This document shows, in pieces, positions 45,223 to 57,489 of a stretch of DNA of 64,000 nt; positions within the stretch are counted from its first letter, which is position 1; every line of letters begins with the position of its first letter. Origin of the DNA: Tipula vernalis (lineage: Eukaryota > Arthropoda > Insecta > Diptera > Tipulidae); the NCBI GenBank assembly GCA_958295665.1, contig OY282558.1, positions 30,711,045 through 30,775,044 on the forward strand, given 5' to 3'. Under the pieces are notes generated by a model, which had not been told where the DNA came from, did not search any database, and was given only the letters and a program-made list of their open reading frames with translations. The position numbers and the translations under genes are program-made.

Positions 45223-46215
45223 ATGGCAAAACGAAAGCGTGTGTCGACGGAAGAAGAAGAGTCATCATCACTTTTCACAAAATGTTACGCACATTTTGGA
45301 TGTGTCAACATCTGTTAGCGAAATAGATGTATTGGAAAGCGACTCTGATCGTGATGACAAACAGGAGGAGTCTGAATCCGAAGATGCTCAGAATCTTATT
45401 GAACCACCTATCGGCGAAACATACCGTACTACGAAGGTAACAGCCCATTTCCGCAAATAAGAACATCAACTTGTAACATTATTAAAGGCGCTATCTTCAA
45501 TCTCCATACCAACTTGTACAGATCAAGTTGTGGTTCGCTGTTTCATCGGATTGCTGATCAACACCGGTCTTATGTATAAGCAGGCTACAATCAGATTTGC
45601 AGGAATTTTGGCATTTTGAAAATATATAACACTCAAAACCGGACAACAAAATGTAATCAACAAAAGATCCAGTGTGGTTCAACAACTTATGCACTCCATT
45701 TCATAATTCAAACAGGAATAAATAACATTTGATAGTTTTTTACCAGTACGGAGCATAACATTTGCTAAGCGTGGGGATGACATGTGTTGGGACGCTATCG
45801 GCGAAAGATTTATGTTTTCGAAAAAACTACCAGTTCGGCGAGATTGAAAAAACCGATGTGCTGGACGATCTGTCTATTCTTTCTCTGTAAAAAGAAATAG
45901 ATGGTACATGGCTCAACTTTATAATTTAATAGAAGTAGCAGGAGTAGCAGCTAAGGTAGTTTGGATTAATGTATATCCTGAATATGGATGACGAACACAA
46001 TAACCGCCGTAAATTATTCATGCAAGATTTGGTTGTACCAAACATTCAAATGTGTCTAATTCCGCGCGTCTTACAAAATTAACCAAAGATTTTGGCAAAT
46101 AATCTTAAAAAAGGAAAAGGTGCTCCTGAACTTGGAGAGAATAAACAACTGTGCGTGAGGTGTGCGAAAAATGTTTGTTCTAAACACTCGGAGAAAGGCG
46201 TGATTTGAAATAACG
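45223..46215 (+). pseudogene. piggyBac-like transposase relic
   Basis: Starts MAKRKRVSTEEEESSS, shifts frame, then an acidic N-terminal region (SEIDVLESDSDRDDKQEESE). Next come RCFIGLLINTGLMYK (entry of the catalytic domain) and ITFAKRGDDMCWDAIGERF. Then RWYMAQLYNLIEVAGVAAKV and DEHNNRRKLFMQDLVVPNIQ lie near the end of the core, and a C-terminal Cys/His-rich tail LCVRCAKNVCSKHSEK ends it. Most of the catalytic core with the three aspartates is deleted. No terminal repeats were identified. A non-functional, internally deleted copy lying between two dead LINEs. Confidence 0.6.
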
Positions 46216-46379
46216 GTTTAAATAAATAATCTTTTAATTGTTTATATATTTTAAATTAATTGTTATATGCTGATTTTCTCAAATAAATATTGAAATATTT
46301 ATTGTGAAAATACCATATGAATCCGAGAGACTCATCTCGTACGTTAATGCAAGTAAAATGACCCATACTGATGAGGGTT

Positions 46380-48340
46380 AAAGCATTTGCGCAACGAAAC
46401 TAAGTCATCTTGAATGTCATTAATAAATTAAAAATAAAATCGAACCTACACCCAGTACTGAACCTTTAGAAAGACCAGAAGTGGCAAGCAGTTCATTCAA
46501 TTTGATAACGATTATCTAAATATGATTTTATAAGATCCAGTGAAAGCTCTCGCAAAACTGCGTGATACAATTTTTTAAGTAAAATTGCATGTTCAACTGT
46601 GAATGCTTTAAAAATTTCATGCAAAGTGTCATTCAAAAATGTTAAAATTCTCACTTTACCAACTTTTTTTAAAACCTTACAAAATACTGGGAGGAGACTA
46701 ATAGGTCTATAATTATATTTATCAATAGGATTGCCTTTTTTATGCAATGATAACGCTAAAGCGTTTTTAAACTGGCAGGAAAAGCACCAGTTGAAAAACT
46801 TAAATTGTAAATGAAAGAAAGGACTCAGAAAAAAATTGTACTTCCAAATTTCTCAGTAAACATAAATTTATTTTCTTCCTCTACACCACAGGAACGCTTA
46901 AAAATATGATAACATTTATTTTTTTTTTTAGGAACTTCAACAAAAAAGGAATTAAAAATTTGAGCAACACATACATTTTCATTATTCAAAAATCCAGATT
47001 GATCACAAATACATATATAAAATATGACTTGCTGTGCTTTCCAGTAACATCGTTAATTATTTTCCACTGCTTCTTTATATCACCGTTAAAATTTAAAAGT
47101 GGTTTTGCACATAAATACATAAATTTGGCATTTTTTATTCTATTTTTTACAAGCACCTTCAATTTTATGTACATGCTTATTAACTTTTAAGCTTAATTTA
47201 TTTTTCAATTTGATTAAATTTATGAGTTTATTATTCAACCATTTACCTAACAAGTTATTGGTTTTCTTACATTCAAAAGAACTGCACAGGATGAAACGAA
47301 TTCTGAAAATCTCCTAAGAAAAGTATCATAAACAAAATTTGAATTAATGCTACAAAACACATTAAACCAACTTCCAACGTCCAGAGCACTTAAAACTATT
47401 TACCATGTTAGTAGCATCAACATATTCTAAACATAATAAGTCAGTTACCTGAAAGTCGTTAACAAATGTTTAATGTGACATGTCAAAACTTGGCCCAATT
47501 CTTTATACGTGTAGGCTGATCATTTAGTGATTGAACCCCAAATGTTAACACTAACAACAGGTACTCCACTATTGAACGATCATTATAGACAATAAGTCAA
47601 TATTCATGTCACCCATTACAATTAACACATCAGAATTAATCAAACCGAGGCACTCCCCTAATTTATTAGAAACTTAAAAAATGTACAATCACTTTACCCT
47701 TATTAAAGACAATCTTAATACCATCAGTACTTTTAAACCTCCTTTCTCCAGCAGTATTTCCATTTATTATCCGATTTAAATTTCTGGCATTCATTATAAA
47801 TGGGACTAATTTTAGATTTTGGAATTAATTCACAAATAAAAACTTTACTGTACTCAGTTAGTTTATTATTTGATGCATTCAATTAATTTGATTCAAACTT
47901 AATAATTAAATTTTTCACTGATTTAGTCACCAATTTGCTACACTTGACTCTTTCGTCTTTGGAAACGGTAAATTCAATATTATTCAAAACACCAGCAATC
48001 TCATCCGACAAATTAGAAGTTACAGGTAGACCACCTATAATAACTGAATTTCCATTACTAGTGTCGGAACCTTTATAATTTTAAAGGTCCATGCAATCTT
48101 TACAAAAATATTTTATTACCTTCTTAAATTTTTAAAGTTCTAGATTTCAATTCATGATTCTCTTTCATAACCTTTTTTAATTCTTCTGGAGTATTCTCGT
48201 ATTTATCTGCAAGAAATTTAAAGCATTGAGTTCAACAATTTACAGCCTCACATTCAGCACAATAATATCAATAATTGGAGCCAGCGAAACTAATCTAGCT
48301 CCAAAATTCTTTTAGCCACTTAATATTATACTGAAGATTC
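46380..48340 (-). pseudogene. LINE relic retaining ORF1, endonuclease and RT pieces
   Basis: Read high to low. About 48200-48290 gives YYCAECEAVNC then CFKFL, a Cys-rich PHD-like finger, followed by ENTPEELKKVMKENHELKSR (coiled coil). Then SVIIGGLPVTSNLSDEIAGV (ORF1 RNA-binding region) and KVFICELIPKSKISPIYNEC. IVMGDMNIDLLS (about 47600-47640) is an endonuclease motif. KPLLNFNGDIKKQWKIINDV (46986-47174 frame) is the linker. HKKGNPIDKYNYRPISLLPV (46493-46747 frame) is the start of RT. The catalytic part of RT is missing. The ORF1 finger-coil-RBD order resembles I/CR1-like insect LINEs. Heavily mutated. Confidence 0.72.
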
Positions 48341-48689
48341 AAGGGCACTGTATTAACTTTATGCACTTTTAATATAAAATGTATTCAAAACGTTGCATAA
48401 CATTGGGGCGCGATTCTTTAGAAATTGGCAGAATCCCTCCGAAATCAAATAAAAAAACACGATCACTAACTTAAGGATTGCATTCTCATTAAATTCGGTG
48501 TAGTAGGCCTGATCCAAGGGGTTCCGAACCTTAATCTAAAAGCAGTAAGTTACTCTCTGACAGGAAGGCAGTAATTAACAATGACCCCATAAAATCGCAA
48601 CTTATTTTGGAGTTCATAGACAGCGCTCATTTAGACCAGAATTCCAGTAAAGGAAACAAAAAGGGTTTAATGACACATTCAATAACGCA

Positions 48690-49620
48690 CATATCAATCA
48701 CGTTGTCAAATCATGGAAAATCAAGGTTTTTAAGACCATTGACCTAACATCAGGATTCCACCAAATCAGGATGAAAGAAAAGGATATTACGAAAACAACT
48801 TTTTCCACAATGAATGGAAAGTATGAATTCTTAAGATTACCTTTCGGACTAAAAAATGCACCGGCTATCTTCCAAGGAATGATAGACGATGTATTGAAAG
48901 AATTTCGGAATCATCTGCTATATTTATATTGACGATATCATCATATTCGGAGGTGAGAACGAGGAAGACCATCTGGAAAATGTTTACAAAATATTTCACA
49001 GAGGTAAACGAGGATGTAGCAGAAAAAATCAGGAACAACCGAAAAACTAACATCGAAAGGTAAACGCAAAGAAAAAGAAAAACCTGGAGAAACAATATAT
49101 ACTAACATCAAAGAAATACAAGGAAACCCAGATTTAAAGAAGAAGCAATAATTCTTCTTTCCAGTCCTTGTATATTGGACTTGACAAGCTCACCTACTAC
49201 CTGCAAATATAACACACCAATAGTAACTCTCAAACAAAACACAGGACGAATCAATAATGGAAACTTCACATTAAACGATGCAATCAACTTGACCGACTAT
49301 GAGGAAATTATGGAAAGAACTGGACATAATTCTCAATGAATAGAAAAATATTGTTGATCAATTATACGAAGACTCAAATAAAAAAATTCAACAAGTCTTA
49401 TTCCACAGACTAACCATAATCGAGGAAATAAAAGAAATCATCCGAGCGGCACTATTAGCCAAGGAAAAAATAATCAACACAAATTTATTGGATAAATAGG
49501 AAAATTGTCGAATCATTAGAAAGCAGCCTGTTGTAGCCTTCGGTATAATATTCATAATTTTCATCATAATACTCGTCCTTTTAATAAAAACTAAACGTAA
49601 AAAATAATTCCAAAACCATG
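48690..49620 (+). pseudogene. Errantivirus-like Ty3/gypsy relic: RT fragment and envelope-like C-terminus
   Basis: Plus-strand RT sequence (about 48728-49005) shows IDLTSGFHQIRMKEKD, FLRLPFGLKNAP and, after a frameshift, the YIDD active-site box. The coding sequence breaks off shortly after. From about 49400 a different frame reads through a segment ending, after a stop and shift, in a strongly hydrophobic run (about 49540-49595) followed by basic residues and a stop. That arrangement resembles the membrane anchor of an envelope protein, as in insect errantiviruses. Protease, RNase H and integrase are missing, so a large internal deletion has joined pol to the envelope region. An ancient, defective copy. 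LTR boundaries could not be fixed. Confidence 0.65.
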
Positions 49621-49702
49621 TCAAGAGAAAGTCATTATTAGTCAATCTGGAGTCCAACCAATTAGCCTGAATTTTTGACCCACGAGACGTCAATTTTGTA
49701 AG

Positions 49703-50200
49703 GTGGAAGTGTTAACACAACTAGAATTCCAACTCAACATAAATTACAAACATGGGCGTCGTACACTAGTTGTGGAGTGTAGAAGTTGCATATTTCTCAT
49801 TTCTGTTGTAAGAGCACATCAGTGAATCCTTTTTTTAAATTTATTCTGTTACTCTTTTCTTTGCTCTTCTTTTACAATTTTCTCAGTTGAAATCATGCCA
49901 ATAACTTCCTCAAACAAGGACAACTGACCTGTCAAATAGAACAAAAAGAGCTGGTGAATGAGTACCAGGACAAAGAACAATGAGTAACAGAAGGAAAGAC
50001 TCAGTTCCTGGAAATTGTTTTGTGAAAACATTAATGTATTCAAGATGAGTTCCGGGAGGATTTAGAAGAAATGATTTTTCTTATGTATTACATTACGTTT
50101 TAATTTAAATTTTCGAAATTTTGCTCTTCCTATAAATTAAGAAAAAATTAATAATTTAATAATTAAAAATCCCAGCCGTAGATACCCAAATCTTAATCCG
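49703..50200 (+). other. Possible 3' LTR of the errantivirus-like relic (boundaries uncertain)
   Basis: After the envelope-like frame there is a purine-rich AAGGTGGA followed by AGTGTTAACACAACTAG (about 49702-49726). Errantivirus LTRs often begin AGT after a polypurine tract. No second LTR is present in the window to confirm the ends. Confidence 0.25.
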
Positions 50201-52493
50201 ATCCCGTCACATTATACATATAGTATGAGTGAGTTTCTTTTCTATTATTTCGTATTTCTGCTGAGCTGACTTTTTATTGAACAATTTTACCAAAAACTTA
50301 TTATAGCAATTATTCGCCCCAAAAACAACAAACAAAACACAATTCATCTATCGATCAAAATCTAATTCATGTTCAAACCAATTTTTTTCAGTAGCCAAAA
50401 CGAATTATCAAATTTCAATCAACAATCACCGACATGTTCATCTAACACCTCTTCAATAAAAATATTTGTATCCATACCTGTGTGCATAAATTTCGGCAAA
50501 GATTAAAGTCGCTTCTTTTATTTCTTTATAACAAAATATTTAATAACATAAAAATATTGAATAATAAATTAAATATTCACACCTTATAAAAACCTTTAAG
50601 AATTAAGAAAAGAATCCTTAACACTATAAAAAAGACCCGACTTTAAAACATCGAAATTGCAAGTCACCAACCGTATATACGTTTTACATCTATAACATCC
50701 TTGTGTCTTGGTTTGAATTCAAATTTTTAAATTAATTTTTTTCTTTTATTATTAAGAATTTCCGAATTCCTATGCGTGGATTTCTTCTTAAAAAAAAAAA
50801 TTATCGTGTTCCCGCCTAATTAATTTTATCAACGTATATCACTGGTGCGATGTATAAAAATCGGTAGCAAATTTTACAAATTAAATAAATTAAGAAATTT
50901 ATGTAGTTTGTAAATAAAATAAACATTCGTAGGTGAAATTTGTGTCTACTATATTTGGAACCGCTTGATTTTATAATTGTTTTGAGTGACTTTACGATGG
51001 TTGTGGCCTTGTCATAACGTTATTGATTTACAGTCGTTTGTTGTGGTACATTGGTCTGCAAAATATGCCTTATGTACTGTTCTCTTAAGGTAAATGTTTA
51101 TGATATGTTGATTTTATTTTATTACACATTTGGGGTGTAGGCATATCATTTCCGTCTTAATCATCTCGAGCTTCGCTCGATAAGTAGGTAATTGCCTTAT
51201 AAAATTGATTATAAAAATTTGTTTAAAATTAAAAGAAATTATTTCTAATTTGTGCTTTTTCTTAATATTCAAATTTTTTTTTTTTTTTGCTTTTCTCAAA
51301 TATATTTAAAGAATCTTAATTACATTTCCCAAGAACCATGAAATTAAATGCATCCGCTATATTGTAAATATAAAAAAAGTTTCGTAAAAATAAATTTTAT
51401 TTAAATTAAAATTATATAATTTTTTTTTATTTTTTATTTATTATGTTACAACTTTTTATTTTTCGGCTATTTAATTTAAAACTGAAAATTAAAATAAAAT
51501 TAGAATTATTTATAATTGTATTATGGCGCGAATAAATATATGTACATATAAGGTGGGGGATTTTTCACAATAAGCTTCTATATAGTTGTTACATGAGTGT
51601 GTATATATGTGTTTAAGATAAATTGAAGGTGAACATTTGAATATTAATGATTGACCAATTCAAGTATAATTAAACCAAATTTAAAATATATTTAAATTTA
51701 CATAATTTAATTTATTTATTGATGGTATTGGTTGAAATTTGTATTGTTTATTTATTAGTGGTTAAGTGAAAGATCATTAATTTTATTTATTATGAATATA
51801 TTTTGGTGGTTCGTTGTTTCGTTGAAATGATTTAAATTTTTTTTGAACAATTGGTGTAATTTTTGTTTTCTATAATTTTTTGTTTTAATTAAATGGATTT
51901 TAATTATTGTTGGTTTGAATTGCGAAATAGCGTAAACACCGTTGAAATTTATTTTCTTTGTACGTCAATATCGACTTTGATTCTATCGTATTTATAAAAA
52001 CTTTATTTCCAATAATTGATTAATTAATTAATCAGTATTCATTCAAAATTATTTTATAATTTCATATAACAATAATTATGGATATAGTATAGGATATGAA
52101 CCAACCCGATTGTTTGTGCAAATTTGACAAACCATCGTCGACATGCAAGACGGCATATGCCTAAATGTATTTTTACTGATAACTTTAATTGATCATCAAT
52201 AAATACACAGCACATGGAAATTATATTGGGTTTTTAAAATTTATTCAAAATATTATTTATTCATGAATTTTTTATAATAAAAAATAAATTTATTAAATGA
52301 ATTAATTTATTGTGATCGATTGTAATCTATAATACAATATGTTTATCGTTATAGGGATATTGTCTAGAATTGTATTACGTAATCGATTATACTTTAAAAT
52401 ATGAATTATGTATAATAAACACGATTAGAAATTCTTAAATAACGTTTACCTGTTAATCAATTTTTATTTATAAATGATGGTATTACAAATAAA
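50200..52493. other. AT-rich island, no recognised gene
   Basis: Low-complexity A/T-rich sequence. A short GC-richer patch at 52096-52164 (plus) reads MNQPDCLCKFDKPSSTCKTA then YA and stop. It could be a tiny exon, but an in-frame stop lies two codons before the ATG. Nothing else was recognised. Confidence 0.45.
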
Positions 52494-52529
52494 TTACAAC
52501 ATTCTTTCAGTTTTGTAACGCCGAAACAG

Positions 52530-52650
52530 TAATGTTGGTGCGAGAGGATTGGATATTGACCCCCAGATAACCCAAATGAGTAAAATTGCCATCACACAAT
52601 TATAACTGGAGAAGTAATAGTATTTGTAGTTAAACTCAACTAAAAAGTAC
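52530..52650. repeat. Dispersed repeat, inverted relative to the copy at 34440
   Basis: Reversed, this segment reads TTGAGTTTAACTACAAATA, then ACTTCTCCAGTTATAATTGT, then GGGTTATCTGGGGTC, matching 34446-34535 with substitutions. The 94-codon minus frame over it (52494-52778) shares VEF-YK and FSS-NC residues with the 34443 frame because of this repeat, so the class and coding status are unclear. Confidence 0.6.
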
Positions 52651-52799
52651 CTTTGAAGGCTAAATAATAAATTCACGTTTGTATTTAACCTAGAAATCAA
52701 TTTATTACACAAATACATATGAGACGAACCCCTTTTGGCTCTTTTCCCGCAAAATCGTACATGAATAAATAATTTCACTTTCCATATATACGAGTAAGA

Positions 52800-53930
52800 G
52801 GTACATCAAAAAATCAATTTTTTATAATCAATCTTTATTATCCGACATCGTTATTTTTGGTCCACATCACTACATATTTTTTTGCGACAAAAACATTTAT
52901 TTTAGGATAAATTTGACAAAAGTTGCCACACTAAAATGTAGGAAAATATACTTGAGACACGCGCGACCTTAACCACAATTTCCTGCTTTTAAAAATAAAA
53001 AAAATGTTTGTCAAGATTTCCATTTAACTTTTGCAAAATAAAAAAATCAGAATCAAAATGTATGTGTATATATATTAGACAGTACAAAAAAAGAAAGTAA
53101 TTCTCATGAGACATATGCATCACTTTTTTGCATTCAAAATGAGTTTGATGAAGTAGATGCGAATTCAGGCCAATGAAGAAAAAAAAATAAGAAATATTAT
53201 TCATGAATGATTTCATATAAATGACGACTAACTTTATCGAGTGATTTATTTATTGTACGGATGTGTACTGGATAATACAGATTTTGACTTTAAAAAGTAT
53301 CGTACGTAAATCATATTTGATTTGCCACATCGCATTTTATTTATTTAAGTCACTTCGATATTAATTTCTTGAAAAGTTGAGAGGCTCGGACTAATTGAGG
53401 TAAGATGGGTGAGATACTTCAGTTGTAGCGGTGGTTTTGGGTTTACGAAAGGTGTCTGTTTTTATTATTTAATTGTAAAAGCTCCAAAATTGTATTTAAA
53501 AATGTAAAAGGCCAGCTCCCAGCTCCATTACAGTTCGTGAAGTGTTGTTAAAATCTATTAAACTAAACTCAAAACATATTTCGATACGTTTATTGTTTTA
53601 AATAAAATATTTTTATGTCACCAAATGGCTTCCTGGCATCTTTGTCCTTTACTAATTAGGTTTTTTTCTAAAACCGAAACGGGGTGACAAAATCATATCC
53701 CTATACGACTGTATAAGGCAACGAATACATACAAATTAGGCCACATTGCGCATAACGAACTCCGAGAACTATCATTAAACATAAACTGATGATATTTGGC
53801 TGTTATAGCTGCTTATAACCATAGATTAAAAGAGGAACATTATTTTTATCATTATTTATGACTGAAAATTATTGTTTAAATTTTAAATTTAGCAGTCCGA
53901 AAATGAACTTTCTTGAGATATGTGATTTTA
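52800..53930. other. No recognised gene
   Basis: AT-rich intergenic-like sequence with only chance frames. Confidence 0.5.
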
Positions 53931-53934
53931 GAGA

Positions 53935-54290
53935 AAAATCCGCTTTCCATCCTTATTGGCCATATTCCAGAACTTTATCCCATTTCCATACCATTTGTCG
54001 AATTTCATCATAATTGGTTAAGGAACAGCCAAGTTCCATCAAAATTGGCCATATACCAGAACTTCATTTAAAGTCAGTTTTAGAGCCCTATTTCCATCGT
54101 ATATGTTGAACTTCATCATATTCAGTTAATAAACAGCCAAGTTCTACCCTAATTGGCCATATTTCAGAACTTTGTCTAAAATACATTATAGTAGTCAATT
54201 TTCCTTGCAATATGCCATATCGTACCATATGCCGTATTAAAATATGCTGTCGTGTACCTTATGCCGTACTGAAATATGGCAAATGTTCTC
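53935..54290. repeat. Tandem repeats with ATTGGCCATAT core
   Basis: ATTGGCCATA(T)-CCAGAACTT recurs at 53955, 54044 and 54152. Intervening AACAGCCAAGTTC and TCATCATA-TT-GTTAA blocks are also repeated. The units are about 90-110 bp. From 54215 a shorter repeat (TATGCCGTA-T-AAATATG, about 36 bp) follows. Non-coding. Confidence 0.65.
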
Positions 54291-54539
54291 TATTTTGTCT
54301 TTTTTGTAAATATTAATTATAACTCGAGTTATAAAGAAAAATCGGTTTTTGGGAGTGAACTTTAGGGGTGCTTTCCACCCCATAAAAGTGGTTGTCAGCA
54401 CATAAAAAATACGTGTCTTCGACAATTAGATTTGATTCCTTTTTGTTTTGTTTTGAGGGAAACATACAAAATTACTCATCTTCCAAATAGCTAAGTAGGC
54501 AAAATATAACACTGAAAATTCATGTATGTATCCAAGTGC

Positions 54540-54950
54540 ATAACTGCTTATGAACATTTTGAATGATAATGGGGTTCGAATAAAGCCAATTAGGACGGAA
54601 CTTGCTATTTCTTAACCGATTTTGATGAAAATCGACCTGTACGATAGAAATGGGTTTCAAAAATACGTTTTCGATGAAGTTTTGGAACAGGGCTGGTAGA
54701 ATGAACAATATTTGTCTAACGATTTTAATTTAATTCAGCATTTGTGTACGATAAATTGGGATACTAAAACAATTTTTTTCCAATTGTAAAAACATTTCAC
54801 ATTCTTCGGGAAAATAGGTCCAATTAGAATTGAATTGGCCTTTTTTAAACAATTTTTGTGAAATTCAACAAGTGTGATGGTAATGGTATCCTAAAATGAT
54901 TTTTAGGTGAAGTTCATGAATTAAAAAGCCAAAACATAAAACAAATAATC
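54540..54950. repeat. Two diverged ~245 bp direct repeats
   Basis: CCAATTAGGACGGAACTTG (about 54588) and CCAATTAGAATTGAATTGG (about 54831) begin equivalent stretches. Each is followed by an A/T-rich segment with GATGAAAATCGACC or GTGAAATTCAACA, then a shared TTT(T/C)(G/A)(A/G)TGAAGTT element. They may be related to the ATTGGCC repeats upstream. Confidence 0.4.
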
Positions 54951-55605
54951 AACACATGAACATTATATCCTCCATTATATGGATTATATCCTCCGTACCG
55001 CTATGGTGGGCCATATATTTATTTACTCGGTTTTATTTTTACACTTTCTATGTCGGAACGTACGTACCGTTTGAAACAAAAAATGGTTTCTAAAAATACT
55101 TTCCGGGTAGCTCTACTAGTACTAACATAACAGTTATAAAAAATGTAGTTCCATGGTACAATATGTTTTTTTTTAAAAGAAGGTTAAGGTTTAGAGTAGG
55201 ATAACAAAAAAATAATTTGAAATAATTCTGTGCGTCAACCCAGAAAAAAGTGCAGAAATTTTAGTTAAACTAGCTTATTTTTGGGTGGTCAAATATTTTT
55301 TTATAAGGTATGTAAATAATATACTGTTTTGTACGATTTTATAAAATACTGCAAGTTATGAGCTAATAATGGCAAATAAAAATCTTATTACAATAAATAG
55401 TGGAATGTGCGGATTAACGCCTAGGCAAATCAGTCCTCTATTCAAAGATATTATTTTAAATTTACAGCGCACAACTTTCAGAGAGGTCCCCTCACAATTG
55501 TTTACAGTTAATACAATTTATTAATAAAACGTAAAATAAATAATAAACGTTTAATTAAAAACGCAAAAAGTTGGAAATATGTATACCGTTACACCATTAC
55601 CCCAT

Positions 55606-55840
55606 CATCTTTCTACATATTTTGGTCCATTAGTCTATTATTTCTAGATATTGGCCCAAAGCCACGCCAGAAAAATGATCTCCAAATCACAACCTTCCCA
55701 TCTCCATGCTTTGTGGTATTAACAGTGTACCCCTGTTTTCGGCATACCGCTATTATACTATATGTTTCTTGTTGAATAAATCTGCTAATTGTAAAAGGGG
55801 CACGCACGTCGGCCTAATCATCAATTGGTCATACGGATTT
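55606..55840 (-). pseudogene. Tc1-like transposase fragment
   Basis: The minus strand reads AVCRKQGYTVNTTKHGDGKV then VIWRSFFWRGFGPISRNNRL and MDQNM. The Thr-x-Lys-His-Gly-x-Gly, Val-hydrophobic-Trp and Gly-x-Gly-Pro-Ile pattern is the stretch between the second and third catalytic residues of Tc1/mariner DDE transposases. The rest of the domain is unreadable and a stop follows. Just to the right, at 55917, a CAGTGCGCCCGAAAAACATG sequence preceded by TATA resembles a Tc1-type end, but its inward orientation points away from this fragment. Confidence 0.6.
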
Positions 55841-56059
55841 CTCATTTTAACGATTATCAGAACGAAATTCAAGCAAGAATTGATAAGATCATTTTGTCCG
55901 AGTTGTTGATTATATACAGTGCGCCCGAAAAACATGTTATGTGTAAAAGCTAAATTTGTTAGAAAGTGAAGTAGACGTCAAGTTTATTTGTTAAGCTTGA
56001 TCAAGAAACAAAAATAATTTCACAACAGAATTAGAATTAACAAGCAAATTCTCAGCCTA

Positions 56060-56930
56060 ATGCGGGAATTTTCGAATTTTCGTGAGAATATCAAGATTAT
56101 TTAAATGTAATCGGCTTTTTCAATATGTATTACTAAATTTCCAAGACGTTGGAGTTACGTGAATTAATCATATATCGAAATTTGCGATATTTTATTAGAT
56201 TTAGAGGTTTTTAAGGTTATCGGAGATTTGTTAGTCACTGAACCTCGAAAAATCTTGTAATGATGTAAAAGATTATATTCAAATTTTTTTAGATTTTTCA
56301 ATTGGAGTTAGATTGGATTTAGATTACATATACTACTAATAATAAGTTACATAACCTGACAAAGGAGAGCCAAAGAGTGAGAATTGATAGAAAATATTTG
56401 AAATTATCCTATATTATCCAACTAGACGACCGACACTTGTTATGCGAGATATTGACGGAAACAATACGGGACCGAAAGTTGAATAGTGTTATTTAAAGGC
56501 AATTCGCCGAGTTAAAAGAATTTGCGCTGTCTTTTGGTATATAAGCAGACTATATAGATAAATACCGCACGGATAAGTTGGCTATCCTCAGATTAATGTT
56601 GAGGTTCATATAATCGATGTGATCATAGTTTTGCAATTTGGTTTTCAGAAAAATCAGGCGTATTACTCAATATTTTCGAGTTAAGTTGCACGCATTTTTC
56701 AGGAAAATTGGGCATTATTGTAATTAATGATATATTACCAGAATTCTTCGATTATTCGAGCAACGATATTGGATTGCTTGGTATTGAGATTATTGTAGAA
56801 AATAAGGTATTCGACATTAAAATTTTTTAAAGATATTCAGTAATTCTTCGAAATTATTACAAATCATAAGGATTACCAAGATTTTTGATATTATTGAAAA
56901 TTGTTCGCGATTACTTGATAATTTACTACA
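56060..56930. repeat. Degenerate GATTATTCGAG-type repeat tract (copy 2)
   Basis: Recurring TTCGAATTTTCG, AGATTATTTAA, TTCGATTATTCGAG, GGATTGCTTGGTATTGAGATT and CGAAATTATTAC words match the vocabulary of the tract at 28485-28985, including the GCTTGG(C/T)AT(C/T)GA block. No coding frame. Confidence 0.5.
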
Positions 56931-56934
56931 TGTA

Positions 56935-57489
56935 CTGTATAAATATAAGTACACAATTTGGGAGGGGGCCGTTTGCGTCATTTACGAACTCAAAACATGT
57001 ATGTTTACTTAGAATTTATTAGGTTTTCCTTATATAATGTAACAGACTTTTAAAAAATTTCTCATCAAATATCAAGTAGGAAAAACACGAGTTTCTTTAT
57101 GCTAGCCTTGCATTCATGGACCAGCCGCTCTGAAAAAATAAAAAAGGACATACATATATGGATAATTCAATCTTTAAATAATTAAATGTTAAGTTTAAAG
57201 AACACACATATATTGAGCATTTAAATTAACGCCCGATTGAAAATTGTATGATATTTTAAATCAGTTTCTAATTGATTAGCCTATGATTATGAGCATGTAA
57301 GTTCGAAACTAAATTCTCTTATAATTTTCGGAAAGTATTAACTTCATATGAAGTAAAAATTACGAATAATGAGTACATGAACCTATCTACGAGGGTAGAA
57401 AATTTAGTTCGCGGAATGAGGCAGAGAGAGACGGATACATTTTGTCCTTCTTTTTAATTTTTAATATGTTCCCCGAACCAAAAATAAAT
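56935..57489. other. No recognised gene
   Basis: AT-rich DNA with no domain-bearing frame. Confidence 0.5.

Noticed and set aside
45497..45694. 65-codon minus frame
   Set aside because: Antisense of the piggyBac relic.
49388..49693. 101-codon minus frame
   Set aside because: Antisense of the envelope-like relic. 48865-49095 is likewise antisense of the RT fragment.
55917..55940. Left end of the Tc1 element adjoining the transposase fragment
   Set aside because: The CAGTG end faces away from the transposase fragment, and no matching opposite end was found, so they cannot be joined into one element.
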